From positions 102,397 to 166,396 of the forward strand of contig CALRTC020000011.1 in NCBI GenBank assembly GCA_943371025.1: a stretch of DNA of 64,000 bases. The letters run 5' to 3'. Within the stretch, counting starts at the first letter, position 1; each line of letters starts with the position of its first letter. A model generated the notes under the pieces. It searched no databases, was not told the DNA's origin, and saw only the letters and a program-made list of their open reading frames with translations. Made by a program: the position numbers and the translations under genes. Of the stretch, positions 9,301-17,047 are shown piece by piece. Origin of the DNA: Niveispirillum sp943371025 (GTDB lineage: Bacteria; Pseudomonadota; Alphaproteobacteria; Azospirillales; Azospirillaceae).

Positions 9301-9449
9301 ATCAAGGTCACGGTGGGCCGGTTCAGGTCGGGGAACACATCCACCGACAGATGGCCCAGCGTGAAGGCGCCATAGAGCGACAGCAGCAGGGCCGCCACCA
9401 GCACCAGCAGACGGTTGCGCAGGGACGTGGCGACAATGGTCGTGAACAT
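6318..9449 (-). CDS. Heavy-metal efflux RND permease (CzcA/CusA family)
   Basis: 1043 residues, the usual length for HME-RND inner-membrane pumps. N-terminal TM1 (residues 12-30) precedes the porter domain beginning with the family signature LSVDVFPDLNRPTVTLMTESPGMAPEEVERLVSFPIE. The TM4 region reads IAIGELVDDAVVDVENIFRRL, with the acidic residues used for proton relay. A second porter half and TM7-12 follow (FITLAGISTRNGILKISHYI). It exports divalent or monovalent metal ions to the outer membrane together with the adaptor encoded nine bases upstream. CusA-type methionine pairs cannot be checked by eye, so the metal is unknown. No outer-membrane factor gene lies beside it. Confidence 0.93.
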   Translation of the reverse strand: MFTTIVATSLRNRLLVLVAALLLSLYGAFTLGHLSVDVFPDLNRPTVTLMTESPGMAPEEVERLVSFPIETAMNGMPGVERVRSTSSAGLSVITVEFGWGTEIYRNRQQVTERLSLLTGQLPPGVVPQMGPISSIMGEIMLVALTPSAGAAMDPMRLRDLGDWTLRPRLLSIPGVSQVIPMGGQVRQFRVAPDTGRMALLGVTLADLRAALAQYGANVGGGIVDRRGEELLIRGIGRTSREEDLRLLPVATRDGVTITLGDIAQVGQAARPRRGDSGLDAASAVLISVQKQPDADTLSVTKAVEAALGELTAGLPDGVAPPLVVFRQADFIQNSVDNVERVLVEAGIVVAVILFLFLGNFRTTIISLTAIPISLLVAVLVFKALGLTINTMTLGGLAIAIGELVDDAVVDVENIFRRLRENAARPDPQPVLPIVLAASAEVRSGIVYATTIIVLVFVPLFALSGIEGRLFAPLGVAYIVSILASLVTAITVTPVLSYFLLPRLAGTVEHEGWLVRRLKAGNDRLLDWAFAHRSLVIGSVVAAVLAALVAVPFLPRAFLPDFNEGTLTITLNLNPGISLDASADVGRMAERLIAGVPEVTSVARRTGRAELDEHALGVHVSEIEAHLKPSARAKADILADVRARLSALPATVNIGQPISHRLDHMLSGVRAQLAVKLYGDDMGALRALAGGLRDKLSGVPGLVDLQIEKQVLIPQLRVDVDPARARAHGVTPSAVLAAVQSLSGGENVTEIIDGDRRHDLVLRMVDADRDPAALGRMLIDTPVGPVPLSSLASVTEADGPNEVLRENGVRRLAILGNGDGKRDMAAIVADIRAVLAATPMPAGTHASLEGTFQAQEQAARTIAALSAVSFALIFLVLHSRYRAAVPVLIIMGTVPMALVGSVAALWLAGLPLSVASMVGFITLAGISTRNGILKISHYINLCRIEGEVFGPAMIRRGSRERLVPVLMTALSAGLALIPLLIGADAPGKEILHPVAVTIFGGLISATLLDTVLTPLLFARFGGPAVARLLSQSPASMPGQPVEAF

Positions 9450-9458
9450 CGCCGCCCC

Positions 9459-11102
9459 CTATCGGATCTGGTTCAGCAGGGTGGCACCCTGCACGACGAT
9501 GCGGGCACCTGCCGCCACCCCGTCCAGGATGCGCACATGCCCGGCATCGGCCGGCGCGGTGCGCACTGACCGCGGCACGAAGCGCTGTGCCCCTTCATGC
9601 ACCAGCAGCGTCGGCAGCCCATCCGCCCCCCGCACCAGTGCATCGCGCGGCACCAGCAACCCTTCGACGGACGCTCCCACAGGTGCCGTCAGGGTCAGCA
9701 TCGTGCCGATGGCGGGCACTTTCCCGCCCAGGGCCGCCATGTCAGGACGCAACAGCAGGCGGGTCGCCCCCGCATTCGCCACCCCCTGCCCCACCACGGA
9801 CAGGGGCACGGTGCGCCCCCCCATCTCCGCCGTCACCATGGTGCCGGCTGACAGCGGCCCATCGAAGGACAAGGCCTCCACCAGCACGGCCGCGGGCTCT
9901 GCCATTTCAAAGATCACGGTGACGTCGCGATCTTCCACCATCAGGCCGGCGACGGCATTGCTGGCGGTGATGACACCATCGATTGGGGCCGTCAGGGGCA
10001 CACGCTTGGTTACGGCGCGGGCCACGGCGTCGCGCTGGCGCAGCAACCCGTCCAGCGTGGCCCGGGCATCGTCGATCTCCTTCTGGGCGACGGCACCCTT
10101 CAGGTTGGAGACACGATCCCATTGCTGGCGCGCCAGCCGGATTTCCTTGTCTAGGCTGGCCAGCTGTTCGGAAATGGAGCTGCCATTCTCCGCCTTCAGC
10201 AGCAGTTCGACATAGGCCAGCACGTCACCCGCCTTCACCCGCGTACCCGGCAGCGGGAAGCCACCATCGGGCGGCATCAGCCGGCCGCTCTGCGGCGCAT
10301 TCACGCGGCCGGCATGGTTGGGATCGGCAATGACGCGGCCGGCCAGCGTGGCGACCGGCGCCACCTGCGCCGGCTCCAGCAGGGCCGTGCGGATGGATAG
10401 CAGGCGCTGCGTCGCCTTCGGCACGAACAGGCCGCCATCGGGCAGGCGGCGCGGATTGTTGCCCGCCACGGGCTCCGGTGCCGGCGGGCCATGGTCATGG
10501 CCTTCATGGGCCCGCGCAGACTCAGGGACGCCGCCAAACAGCAGCGGCAACAGCAGGGCCGCCAGGGCCAGCCGCCGTCCACGCCAGGCCAGCAGCCCCG
10601 CCCCCAGCACCAGACCCAGGATAAAGGCGCCCAGGGCGAACCAGAGGCCGGAAGCACCGGCCCCCGATGCGGCCGCCGGGGCGGTTGGTGTCGGCACCGT
10701 CAGCGTCCCCACCAGCAGGTCGGCCACACCCTCGCCCATCACGGTCAGGTTCAGGGCATGGTCACCGGGCCTGGCAGCCCAGGGGGCGGGTGCGCGATAG
10801 GTGCCATCGGCGGCCGGCGTGGCGGTGACGGGGGCGGCACCATCGGCGGACAGGGTGACCTCTGCCTGGGTGACGGGACTGTTATCGGCCAGGCGGTCGA
10901 TGAACAGGGTCAGGCCGCCATCAACCAGCAACGCCACCAACTGCACATCGGAACCGTCGCTTTCCAGCGTGGGCGGGGCATTGGGAAGGACGGCCGGGAC
11001 GGGTGCCGGGGCGCCATGGTCATGGCCTTCATGGGCCGATACCGGCACCACCAGGGCCACGGACAGCAATGCCGCCAGAAGCAGGTGCTTCAGGATTTTC
11101 AT
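9459..11102 (-). CDS. RND periplasmic adaptor with an extra N-terminal His-rich module and second membrane segments
   Basis: 547 residues, longer than usual for this family. Residues 1-23 form a signal peptide followed by HEGHDHG (24-30) and a beta-rich domain to about 135. A hydrophobic segment (about 153-173) and another (about 178-192) come next, then a second copy of HEGHDHG (199-205). The classical membrane-fusion-protein part follows, with a barrel-sandwich domain (AGRVNAPQSGRLMPPDGGFPLPGTRVKAGDVLAYV), a short helical hairpin, a beta-barrel and a C-terminal domain ending GATLLNQIR. The layout looks like a fusion of a separate exported metal-binding protein to the adaptor. ATG 11102 is preferred over ATG 11114 because GGAA lies at suitable spacing. 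Confidence 0.88.
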   Translation of the reverse strand: MKILKHLLLAALLSVALVVPVSAHEGHDHGAPAPVPAVLPNAPPTLESDGSDVQLVALLVDGGLTLFIDRLADNSPVTQAEVTLSADGAAPVTATPAADGTYRAPAPWAARPGDHALNLTVMGEGVADLLVGTLTVPTPTAPAAASGAGASGLWFALGAFILGLVLGAGLLAWRGRRLALAALLLPLLFGGVPESARAHEGHDHGPPAPEPVAGNNPRRLPDGGLFVPKATQRLLSIRTALLEPAQVAPVATLAGRVIADPNHAGRVNAPQSGRLMPPDGGFPLPGTRVKAGDVLAYVELLLKAENGSSISEQLASLDKEIRLARQQWDRVSNLKGAVAQKEIDDARATLDGLLRQRDAVARAVTKRVPLTAPIDGVITASNAVAGLMVEDRDVTVIFEMAEPAAVLVEALSFDGPLSAGTMVTAEMGGRTVPLSVVGQGVANAGATRLLLRPDMAALGGKVPAIGTMLTLTAPVGASVEGLLVPRDALVRGADGLPTLLVHEGAQRFVPRSVRTAPADAGHVRILDGVAAGARIVVQGATLLNQIR

Positions 11103-11179
11103 GGAAATTTCCATCGGACGAGACGGGAACGGACCGGCCAGCCGGACGCATCCGGCACCGGTACGGGCGCAGGGTCAGG

Positions 11180-11638
11180 TCAGATGGAAAGCGGGGGGCG
11201 TGGTTCGGGCGGGGGGGTTTGCCCGGCAAGGTCGTCGCTGCCGATCCGCGGCAGGCGAATGGCGCCCGCGACCGCAGGCAGCGTCGCCGCCCCCGTGGGC
11301 AGCCCAGCCATGGCATGGGTGACGCAGGCGCTGGCGCACCCACAGGCGCAACCATCGTGGCAGCGGCAGCCGGGGGCATGATCCTTCTTGGCCGGCTTAC
11401 CCGCCGTCAGGACATGCCCCTTGTGACAATCGGCCTGATCGGCTGTCAGCATCTGAGCATGGGTGCCCGAATCCGCAACCGCCATGTCGTGGTGGTGCAC
11501 GTGGCCGGACAGGACATGCATGGGCGCGCCGGGCGCCACGCCATGGGCCGCCGCCGTGGACAGGCCGAACAGGGCCAGGACCAGCGCCAGCGCGCCAGCC
11601 GTCAGCAAACCTGTCCAGAATTGTCCGATGCGCACCAT
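11180..11638 (-). CDS. Cys/His-rich exported or membrane-anchored protein
   Basis: 152 residues. A hydrophobic N-terminal segment (about residues 8-31) acts as signal peptide or anchor. The mature part contains HVLSGHVHHHD, DCHKGH and a dense cluster CRCHDGCACGCASACVTH. Such clusters commonly bind Cu, Zn or Cd. It lies 77 bases upstream of the RND adaptor on the same strand and is probably the first gene of the efflux operon. Family not recognised; a periplasmic metal-buffering or sensing role is inferred only. An in-frame GTG two codons upstream (11644) is an alternative start. Confidence 0.7.
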   Translation of the reverse strand: MVRIGQFWTGLLTAGALALVLALFGLSTAAAHGVAPGAPMHVLSGHVHHHDMAVADSGTHAQMLTADQADCHKGHVLTAGKPAKKDHAPGCRCHDGCACGCASACVTHAMAGLPTGAATLPAVAGAIRLPRIGSDDLAGQTPPPEPRPPLSI

Positions 11639-11750
11639 GGCCACAGCTTCGTTCAGGGAGCTATCAACATGGGCGGTCGGCGCAGCAGCCGCAAGCCCAA
11701 ATCACCGATACCGGCCGCATATCCTGCCGCACGCCGGAATGGCGCCCATG

Positions 11751-11784
11751 AAAAAGGGCGGGCCCGCATCGCGGCGCCCGCCCT
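11751..11784 (-). terminator. Rho-independent terminator of the 68-residue gene
   Basis: On the minus strand AGGGCGGGC (11776-11784) pairs with GCCCGCCCT (11755-11763) and is followed by TTTTT. Confidence 0.8.
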
Positions 11785-11810
11785 GTGCAATCGGCTTGGG
11801 TCCGGCCGGA

Positions 11811-12017
11811 TCAGCGGCGCGGCGGCCGGCTGTCGCCTGCGGCGATTTCGGCCTTCAGCGCCCGGATGCGCTGTTCCATGGTCTCTTTCAAGCCCGGCGT
11901 CGGCTTCGGACCCAGGGCGGCCAGGGCCGATTCAAGCTGCAACAGGGCGCGCCGTTTTTCCGCGTCGTTGCGCTTCAGGGGCCGGTTGTCGCTGCGCTGT
12001 CCATCCATCGCACGCAT
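11811..12017 (-). CDS. Small hypothetical protein
   Basis: 68 residues, strongly charged (KRNDAEKRRALLQLESAL) and probably helical, with an Arg-rich C terminus (SRPPRR). No signal peptide or membrane segment. The start at ATG 12017 is supported by TAAGGGA eight bases upstream; the frame stays open further 5' but that extension runs through a terminator hairpin. A good terminator follows. No family recognised. Confidence 0.6.
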   Translation of the reverse strand: MRAMDGQRSDNRPLKRNDAEKRRALLQLESALAALGPKPTPGLKETMEQRIRALKAEIAAGDSRPPRR

Positions 12018-12059
12018 AATCAAATCCCTTACGATTTGGGTAATTTGTGATTGGCAACG

Positions 12060-12092
12060 AAAAAGCCCCGGCCTTTCGGCGCGGGGCTTTTT
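12060..12092. terminator. Bidirectional Rho-independent terminator
   Basis: AAAAAGCCCCG (12060-12070) pairs with CGGGGCTTTTT (12082-12092); both strands show a GC stem followed by a T-run. It lies between tRNA-Glu and the small gene to its left. Confidence 0.85.
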
Positions 12093-12167
12093 CCGTATCC
12101 GCCAAATGGTGACCAAGTCAACCATCCGGCACCGCCACCGGAAACCAAGAATTCATCTCTTGGAAGG

Positions 12168-12243
12168 TGGCGTCCCCAACGGGATTCGAACCCGTGTTAC
12201 CAACGTGAAAGGCTGGTGTCCTAGGCCTCTAGACGATGGGGAC
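12168..12243 (-). tRNA. tRNA-Glu (anticodon TTC)
   Basis: The 76-base minus-strand sequence begins GTCCCCATCGTCTAGAGGCC and ends GGGGACGCCA. The acceptor stem GTCCCCA/TGGGGAC pairs fully. The anticodon stem-loop is CCAGC-CTTTCAC-GTTGG, giving anticodon TTC. The T arm reads CGGGTTCGAATCCCG. CCA is encoded. A weak hairpin (CCAAGA/TCTTGG, 12145-12163) follows on the minus strand. Confidence 0.97.
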
Positions 12244-12338
12244 GTCGTCGGTGGGCGGTTAATTAGCCGGGTCAGCCGGCCGGTTCAAGTACTTTTTTTT
12301 GCGTTCTTGCATAGCGCCTATTCCGACCACCCCGGCGC

Positions 12339-13865
12339 TTAGTTCTTGTACCGCTCCAGCGTGCGTTCCACGCGGTACTCCAACTCCCGGATGATGTTCA
12401 GCCGGGGCAGGCCCTTCAGCACCTTCTGCACGCCGGCCAGTTGGGCCAGGGCGACGGCATGGCGGGGGCGGGCCCGCAGATATTCGACACGGAAATTGAT
12501 ACCGATCTCCAGCCGCTGCTCCAGGTCCGCCTCCTTGGATCGCACCATGCGATCCTGGCCTTCCTGTTCCATCAGCTTCTTGACGGCCGAGAAAAGGACA
12601 GAGGCCGCCTGGGCGATGCCCACCTCCTCTTCCGTCGGGGTGTGCCCCATGTCGGGTTCCACCCGGACTTCCGCGCCCTTCTTCTCCTGCGACTGCTTGA
12701 CCGGCAGCACGACCAGACAATCCTGATGGGCGGCGGCCAGGAACAGGTCGACGGCCTGCATGACGCGGGTCCTCGCCTCGCCCAGAAGGCGCTGCCATTC
12801 CGGATTCGGCACCTCGTGAACTTCGTCCGCCAGGCCCTTGATCATCATTTGCGCGTCGGACACCAGCCGGGCGCAGGTCAAAAGCCAGACGCGCCGCGCC
12901 ATCACCGGGCCACCGGAAGCCCGGCCAATCTCGCTCAAGGTCCGCGTCAGGTCGGAGAACAGGCGGGCCGGGATCAGCCGCGCCGGATGATTGCCCGACA
13001 CATGGGTCATGTCCTGCGACAGCATGCGGACCAGACGCAGCGCCTGGAAAGGCTGCATCAGCAGCGTCATCAGACCGAAGAAGAAATATTCGACGATCTC
13101 TTCCCCATGGTCGTGCAGGTTCAGATAGCTTGTGCGCGCCGCCGCGACGGCGCTGGGCGTGAAATCGGGGATGCGGCCGCCATTCTCCACCCCGGCCATG
13201 CGCCGGATCCGGTCCAGCATGGGCGTCAGGATGGAATGCAGGCGCAGCAGCATGGCGATTTCGCGCATATCATCCAGCGCGCGATCCCCACCCAGCAGGG
13301 CCGACAGTTCCCCGCGCCGGCCATAGGACCGCTCCGCCTCGCCCAGCAGGGCCAGCGTAACGTCCGCGGCGGCCAGGACGCCCCGGTCGCCAATCGCCGG
13401 CAGATCATCCCAACGCTGCTCCCGCACGGCACGGCCATATTCCGCCTCAATGGCGGTCAGCGCCGTCCGGTGAGGGGAGTTGGTCAGCACACGCCACCAG
13501 GGGGTGAGCAACTGGCGCGGGACCGACGCCCGCCGCCGCTCCTCGTGCGGCTCACCATCATAAAGAAACAATTCCAGCGCCATGCACACGCGCCGCTGGA
13601 AAGTCGCCATGCGTGACGGCCGCAGGCTGCGCAGGCGCGGGCGCAGCGTATCCAGAATCTGTTCATCGGTGGGATCGCGCCGGTCAGCCGCCCGGGCCAG
13701 CTCAACCGCGCGGGCCACCCGCATCAGCGAGGCATCATCCAGCTGTGCAAAATGCGCTTGAAGCTTTGTTACCGCGGAAACAGGTTCCGCGGGCGTTTCC
13801 CCGGCCGCGCGCGGCCGAGACTGCATTGAACCATCCACCGGCGCACCCGCCGACCGAACCGTCAT
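12339..13865 (-). CDS. Conserved-looking hypothetical protein, helical, 508 residues
   Basis: A soluble, mostly helical protein with no signal peptide. The N-terminal 30 residues look disordered (Pro/Ala/Arg-rich). Recognisable stretches include LMRVARAVELARAADRRDPTDEQILDTL and a hydrophobic patch EEIVEYFFFGLMTLLMQPFQALRLVRML that may be buried or peripheral to the membrane. The C terminus carries long charged helices (QEGQDRMVRSKEADLEQRLE). I do not recognise a family. The neighbours (tRNA-Glu, recJ) give no functional hint. A shorter start at ATG 13826 is possible, as no strong ribosome site precedes 13865. Confidence 0.75.
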   Translation of the reverse strand: MTVRSAGAPVDGSMQSRPRAAGETPAEPVSAVTKLQAHFAQLDDASLMRVARAVELARAADRRDPTDEQILDTLRPRLRSLRPSRMATFQRRVCMALELFLYDGEPHEERRRASVPRQLLTPWWRVLTNSPHRTALTAIEAEYGRAVREQRWDDLPAIGDRGVLAAADVTLALLGEAERSYGRRGELSALLGGDRALDDMREIAMLLRLHSILTPMLDRIRRMAGVENGGRIPDFTPSAVAAARTSYLNLHDHGEEIVEYFFFGLMTLLMQPFQALRLVRMLSQDMTHVSGNHPARLIPARLFSDLTRTLSEIGRASGGPVMARRVWLLTCARLVSDAQMMIKGLADEVHEVPNPEWQRLLGEARTRVMQAVDLFLAAAHQDCLVVLPVKQSQEKKGAEVRVEPDMGHTPTEEEVGIAQAASVLFSAVKKLMEQEGQDRMVRSKEADLEQRLEIGINFRVEYLRARPRHAVALAQLAGVQKVLKGLPRLNIIRELEYRVERTLERYKN

Positions 13866-14063
13866 GACACCGATCGCCCCGTCCCAACTGTCTTGCGATC
13901 ACTTGGCCGGATCATCCGCAACAAAGCAGGCCAGCCAAACGATGGCGGACTATAAGACAAAGCCCGTTCGCTGTCTTTAACGATTTGGCAATAAATTCGT
14001 GAAAGTCCCGTAACCGATTATTGACGCCGTCGCGACTGGACTTCGTTTCCCTTGTGAAACAAT

Positions 14064-15848
14064 TCAGGAAACGGCCGCGTCGTCGATCAGCAATTGCACC
14101 CCGTCATTGCCATTCCAGCGATCGGGGCGCAACGTCCCCGCCAGATGCATGGGCCGCCCGCCGCTTTGCAGCAAAGCCGGCCCCAGATCACCGTCCATGG
14201 CGCGGAAGGCGATTGATTTCAATCGGCTGCCGTCATTGCCGGTCAGGATGCAGCGCACATGGTTGGCCCCCACCACATCGGCCTTGACGATGCGGGCATC
14301 GGTGACGGCAAAGCGCGGCTCGGCATTGCCGGTGCCATAGGGCGCCAGCTTTTCCAGATGCCGCATCAGGTCGGTATTGGCCCCGCGCACCGACAGCGCA
14401 CCGTCCAGCGACAGCGACGGCACCAGCGGCCCGATATCGTCCAGTTGCCGGGCGATGCGTTCGCGCAGGAAGGCGCGCAGATCGTCGATCTTTTCCCGTT
14501 CCACGGTGAAACCCGCCGCCATGGCGTGCCCGCCACCGGCGACCAGCAATCCGGCCTGCCGGGCGGCGATCACGGCCGATCCCAGATCGACGCCGCGCAC
14601 CGACCGGCCCGATGCCTTGCCGACCATGCCATCCAGAGCCACCACGCAGGCCGGACGGTTGAACCGGTCTTTCAGGCGTGACGCGACAATGCCGATGACG
14701 CCGGGATGCCAACCCTCCCCCACGGCCAGAACCAGTTCGGGACTGTCATCGACGCTGGCGTCCATCAGGGCGATGGCGTCCTCCAGCACCGCCGCCTCGA
14801 TGGCCCGGCGTTCGGCGTTGAAGGCGTGCAGTTCCTTGGCCAGGTCCGCCGCCTCCGCCGCCGATTCCGTGGCCAGCAGGCGGCTGCCCAGATCGGCCCG
14901 CCCCACCCGCCCGCCGGCATTGACACGCGGCCCTATGATGTAGCCGGCATGGTAGGCATCCATGGCCTCGTTCACGCCGGCCACGTCGGCCAGGGCGGCG
15001 ATGCCGATATTGGCCCGCTTGCCCATGACACGCAGCCCCTGCGCCACAAAGGCCCGGTTCAGCCCCACCAGGGGCACCACGTCGCAGACCGTGCCCAGGG
15101 CCACGATATCCAGCCAGGACATCAGATCGGGCTCTGCCCGGCCGCTGCTGCTGTAATAGCCGCCCTGGCGCAGCGCCCGGTTGACGGCCACGATCAGCAG
15201 GAACGTGACGCCGACGGCAGCCAGCGTGGACAGCGGCCCCGCCACCGGCTCGTCCAGGCGGTTGGGATTGACCACCGCCGTCACCGCCGGCAGGCGCGGC
15301 TCGGCCTTGTGATGGTCGACGACCACCACCTCCAACCCTGCCGCCACGGCACCATGCAGGGGATCGAAGCTGGTGACGCCGCAATCGACCGTCACCACCA
15401 GATCGATCCCCTCCTCCTTCAGTCGCAGCAGGGCCGGCAGATTGGGGCCGTATCCTTCCTCAATCCGGTCGGGGATATAGACGCGCAACTCCCGTCCCAA
15501 CGCGCGGAAGAACCGGCTCAGCAGCGCCGAAGAGGTGGCGCCATCCACATCATAATCGCCGAAAACGGCCACTTTCTCCCCGTCGCGGATGGCGCGGGCC
15601 ACACGCGCGGCGGCCTTGTCCATATCCTGCAGCACCGACGGGTCGGGCATGAAGGCGCGGAGTGTCGGCGACAGATAGTGCTCCGCCTCCTCCACCCCGA
15701 CGCCCCGCCCCGCCAGCAGGCGGCCCACCAGTTCGGGCAGACCGTGCGCCTGGGACAGGGCCAGCGCCAACCGCTCGTCGCTGTTGCGCGCCTTCCAGCG
15801 GCGGCCGGTGATGGAGCTTTCAACGCCAAGGAAGGCCGGGCTGGTCAT
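14064..15848 (-). CDS. recJ: Single-stranded-DNA-specific exonuclease RecJ
   Basis: 594 residues, the normal size for RecJ, the 5'-3' ssDNA exonuclease of RecF recombination and mismatch repair. The DHH phosphoesterase core is visible: FGDYDVDG (residues 96-103), VTVDCGV, the DHH motif in VVVDHHKAEPRLP, and the DHHA1 glycine-rich motif VAGGGHAMAAGF near residue 460. A C-terminal OB-like domain follows. ATG 15848 is chosen because the longer open frame would start inside the glpX terminator hairpin (15894-15940). It is downstream of glpX on the same strand, an order common in Rhodospirillales. Confidence 0.95.
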   Translation of the reverse strand: MTSPAFLGVESSITGRRWKARNSDERLALALSQAHGLPELVGRLLAGRGVGVEEAEHYLSPTLRAFMPDPSVLQDMDKAAARVARAIRDGEKVAVFGDYDVDGATSSALLSRFFRALGRELRVYIPDRIEEGYGPNLPALLRLKEEGIDLVVTVDCGVTSFDPLHGAVAAGLEVVVVDHHKAEPRLPAVTAVVNPNRLDEPVAGPLSTLAAVGVTFLLIVAVNRALRQGGYYSSSGRAEPDLMSWLDIVALGTVCDVVPLVGLNRAFVAQGLRVMGKRANIGIAALADVAGVNEAMDAYHAGYIIGPRVNAGGRVGRADLGSRLLATESAAEAADLAKELHAFNAERRAIEAAVLEDAIALMDASVDDSPELVLAVGEGWHPGVIGIVASRLKDRFNRPACVVALDGMVGKASGRSVRGVDLGSAVIAARQAGLLVAGGGHAMAAGFTVEREKIDDLRAFLRERIARQLDDIGPLVPSLSLDGALSVRGANTDLMRHLEKLAPYGTGNAEPRFAVTDARIVKADVVGANHVRCILTGNDGSRLKSIAFRAMDGDLGPALLQSGGRPMHLAGTLRPDRWNGNDGVQLLIDDAAVS

Positions 15849-15893
15849 GGGGAAGCGAACCGTTCGGAAAGAGGATGCTGGCCGCACCATAGC

Positions 15894-15940
15894 AAAAAGC
15901 CCCGCCACCGGAAGGACGGCCTTCCAATGGCGGGGCTTTT
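15894..15940 (-). terminator. Rho-independent terminator of glpX
   Basis: AAAAAGCCCCGCCA (15894-15907) pairs with TGGCGGGGCTTTT (15928-15940). On the minus strand the 9-bp GC stem is followed by five T residues, 16 bases beyond the glpX stop codon. Confidence 0.85.
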
Positions 15941-15955
15941 CACGCGGTTGAAAAA

Positions 15956-16972
15956 TTAACGCTTGGCTTCCGGGATCATGCTGGTCTTGGTCCGGAAATT
16001 ATGGTGCGCCTCGACATAGCGCACGGTGCCCGACTTGGACCGCATCACCACGGAATGGGTGATGGCGCCGCCAGCGAAACGGCGCACGCCACCCAGCATG
16101 GGGCCCGTGGTCACGCCGGTGGCGCAGAACATCACGTCGCCCTTGGCCAGATCGTACAGGCCGTACTTCTTGTCCAGATCGGTGACGCCCCAGCGCTTGG
16201 CGCGCTCACGTTCCGCGTCGTTGCGGAACAGCAGGCGGCCCTGGAACTGCCCGCCGATGCAGCGCAGCGCGGCCGCGGCCAGCACACCTTCCGGTGCGCC
16301 GCCGGACCCCATATACAGGTCGATGCCGCTGGCCGGCTGGCTGGTCGCGATTACACCCGACACGTCGCCATCACCGATCAGCATGATGCGCGCGCCAGCG
16401 TCGCGGACGCGGCCGATCAGGTCGGCATGGCGCGGGCGGTCCAGGATACAGACCACCAGTTCCGACACATCCGCACCCTTGGCCTTGGCCAGGTTTTTCA
16501 GATTGTTCTCGACCGTCTCGTCCAGATCGACCAGCCCATCGGGCAGACCGGCACCAACGGCGATCTTGTCCATATAGACGTCGGGCGCGTTCAGGAAGCC
16601 GCCGGCCTCCGCCATGGCGATGACGGCAAGCGCGTTGGGGCCACCCTTGGCGCAGATCGTCGTGCCCTCCAGCGGGTCCAGCGCGATGTCGATCTTGGGG
16701 CCATGCCCGGTGCCGACCCGCTCGCCGATATACAGCATCGGGGCCTCGTCGCGCTCGCCCTCGCCGATGACGACAGTGCCGTCGATGGACAAGGCGTTCA
16801 GCGCCTGACGCATGGCGTCCACGGCGGCCTGATCGGCCGCCTTCTCGTCGCCGCGACCCATCAGCAGCGAAGCTGACAGGGCCGCCGCCTCGGTGACGCG
16901 GACAACCTCCAGCGCCAGATTTCGATCCATGACCAGGGAAATGTCACCCTGCGGATTGCTCGTGCCACTCAT
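15956..16972 (-). CDS. glpX: Class II fructose-1,6-bisphosphatase GlpX
   Basis: 338 residues. The sequence shows the GlpX signatures: DRNLALEVVRVTEAAALSA at the N terminus, IGEGERDEAPMLYIGE and IALDPLEGTTICAKG (metal-binding Glu/Asp), LIGDGDVSGVI, MGSGGAPEGVLAAAAL and FCATGVTTGPML. It dephosphorylates fructose-1,6-bisphosphate in gluconeogenesis. ATG 16972 has AAGGGG upstream at good spacing; an in-frame upstream ATG is less well supported. It lies 75 bases after hom. Confidence 0.95.
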   Translation of the reverse strand: MSGTSNPQGDISLVMDRNLALEVVRVTEAAALSASLLMGRGDEKAADQAAVDAMRQALNALSIDGTVVIGEGERDEAPMLYIGERVGTGHGPKIDIALDPLEGTTICAKGGPNALAVIAMAEAGGFLNAPDVYMDKIAVGAGLPDGLVDLDETVENNLKNLAKAKGADVSELVVCILDRPRHADLIGRVRDAGARIMLIGDGDVSGVIATSQPASGIDLYMGSGGAPEGVLAAAALRCIGGQFQGRLLFRNDAERERAKRWGVTDLDKKYGLYDLAKGDVMFCATGVTTGPMLGGVRRFAGGAITHSVVMRSKSGTVRYVEAHHNFRTKTSMIPEAKR

Positions 16973-17047
16973 CCTCTTACCCCTTTTTGTCTGGTCGGCG
17001 TCTTTTCGGCTGTCCGTCGCCAAGCGCCGTTGATGGTTGGGAGTTGG

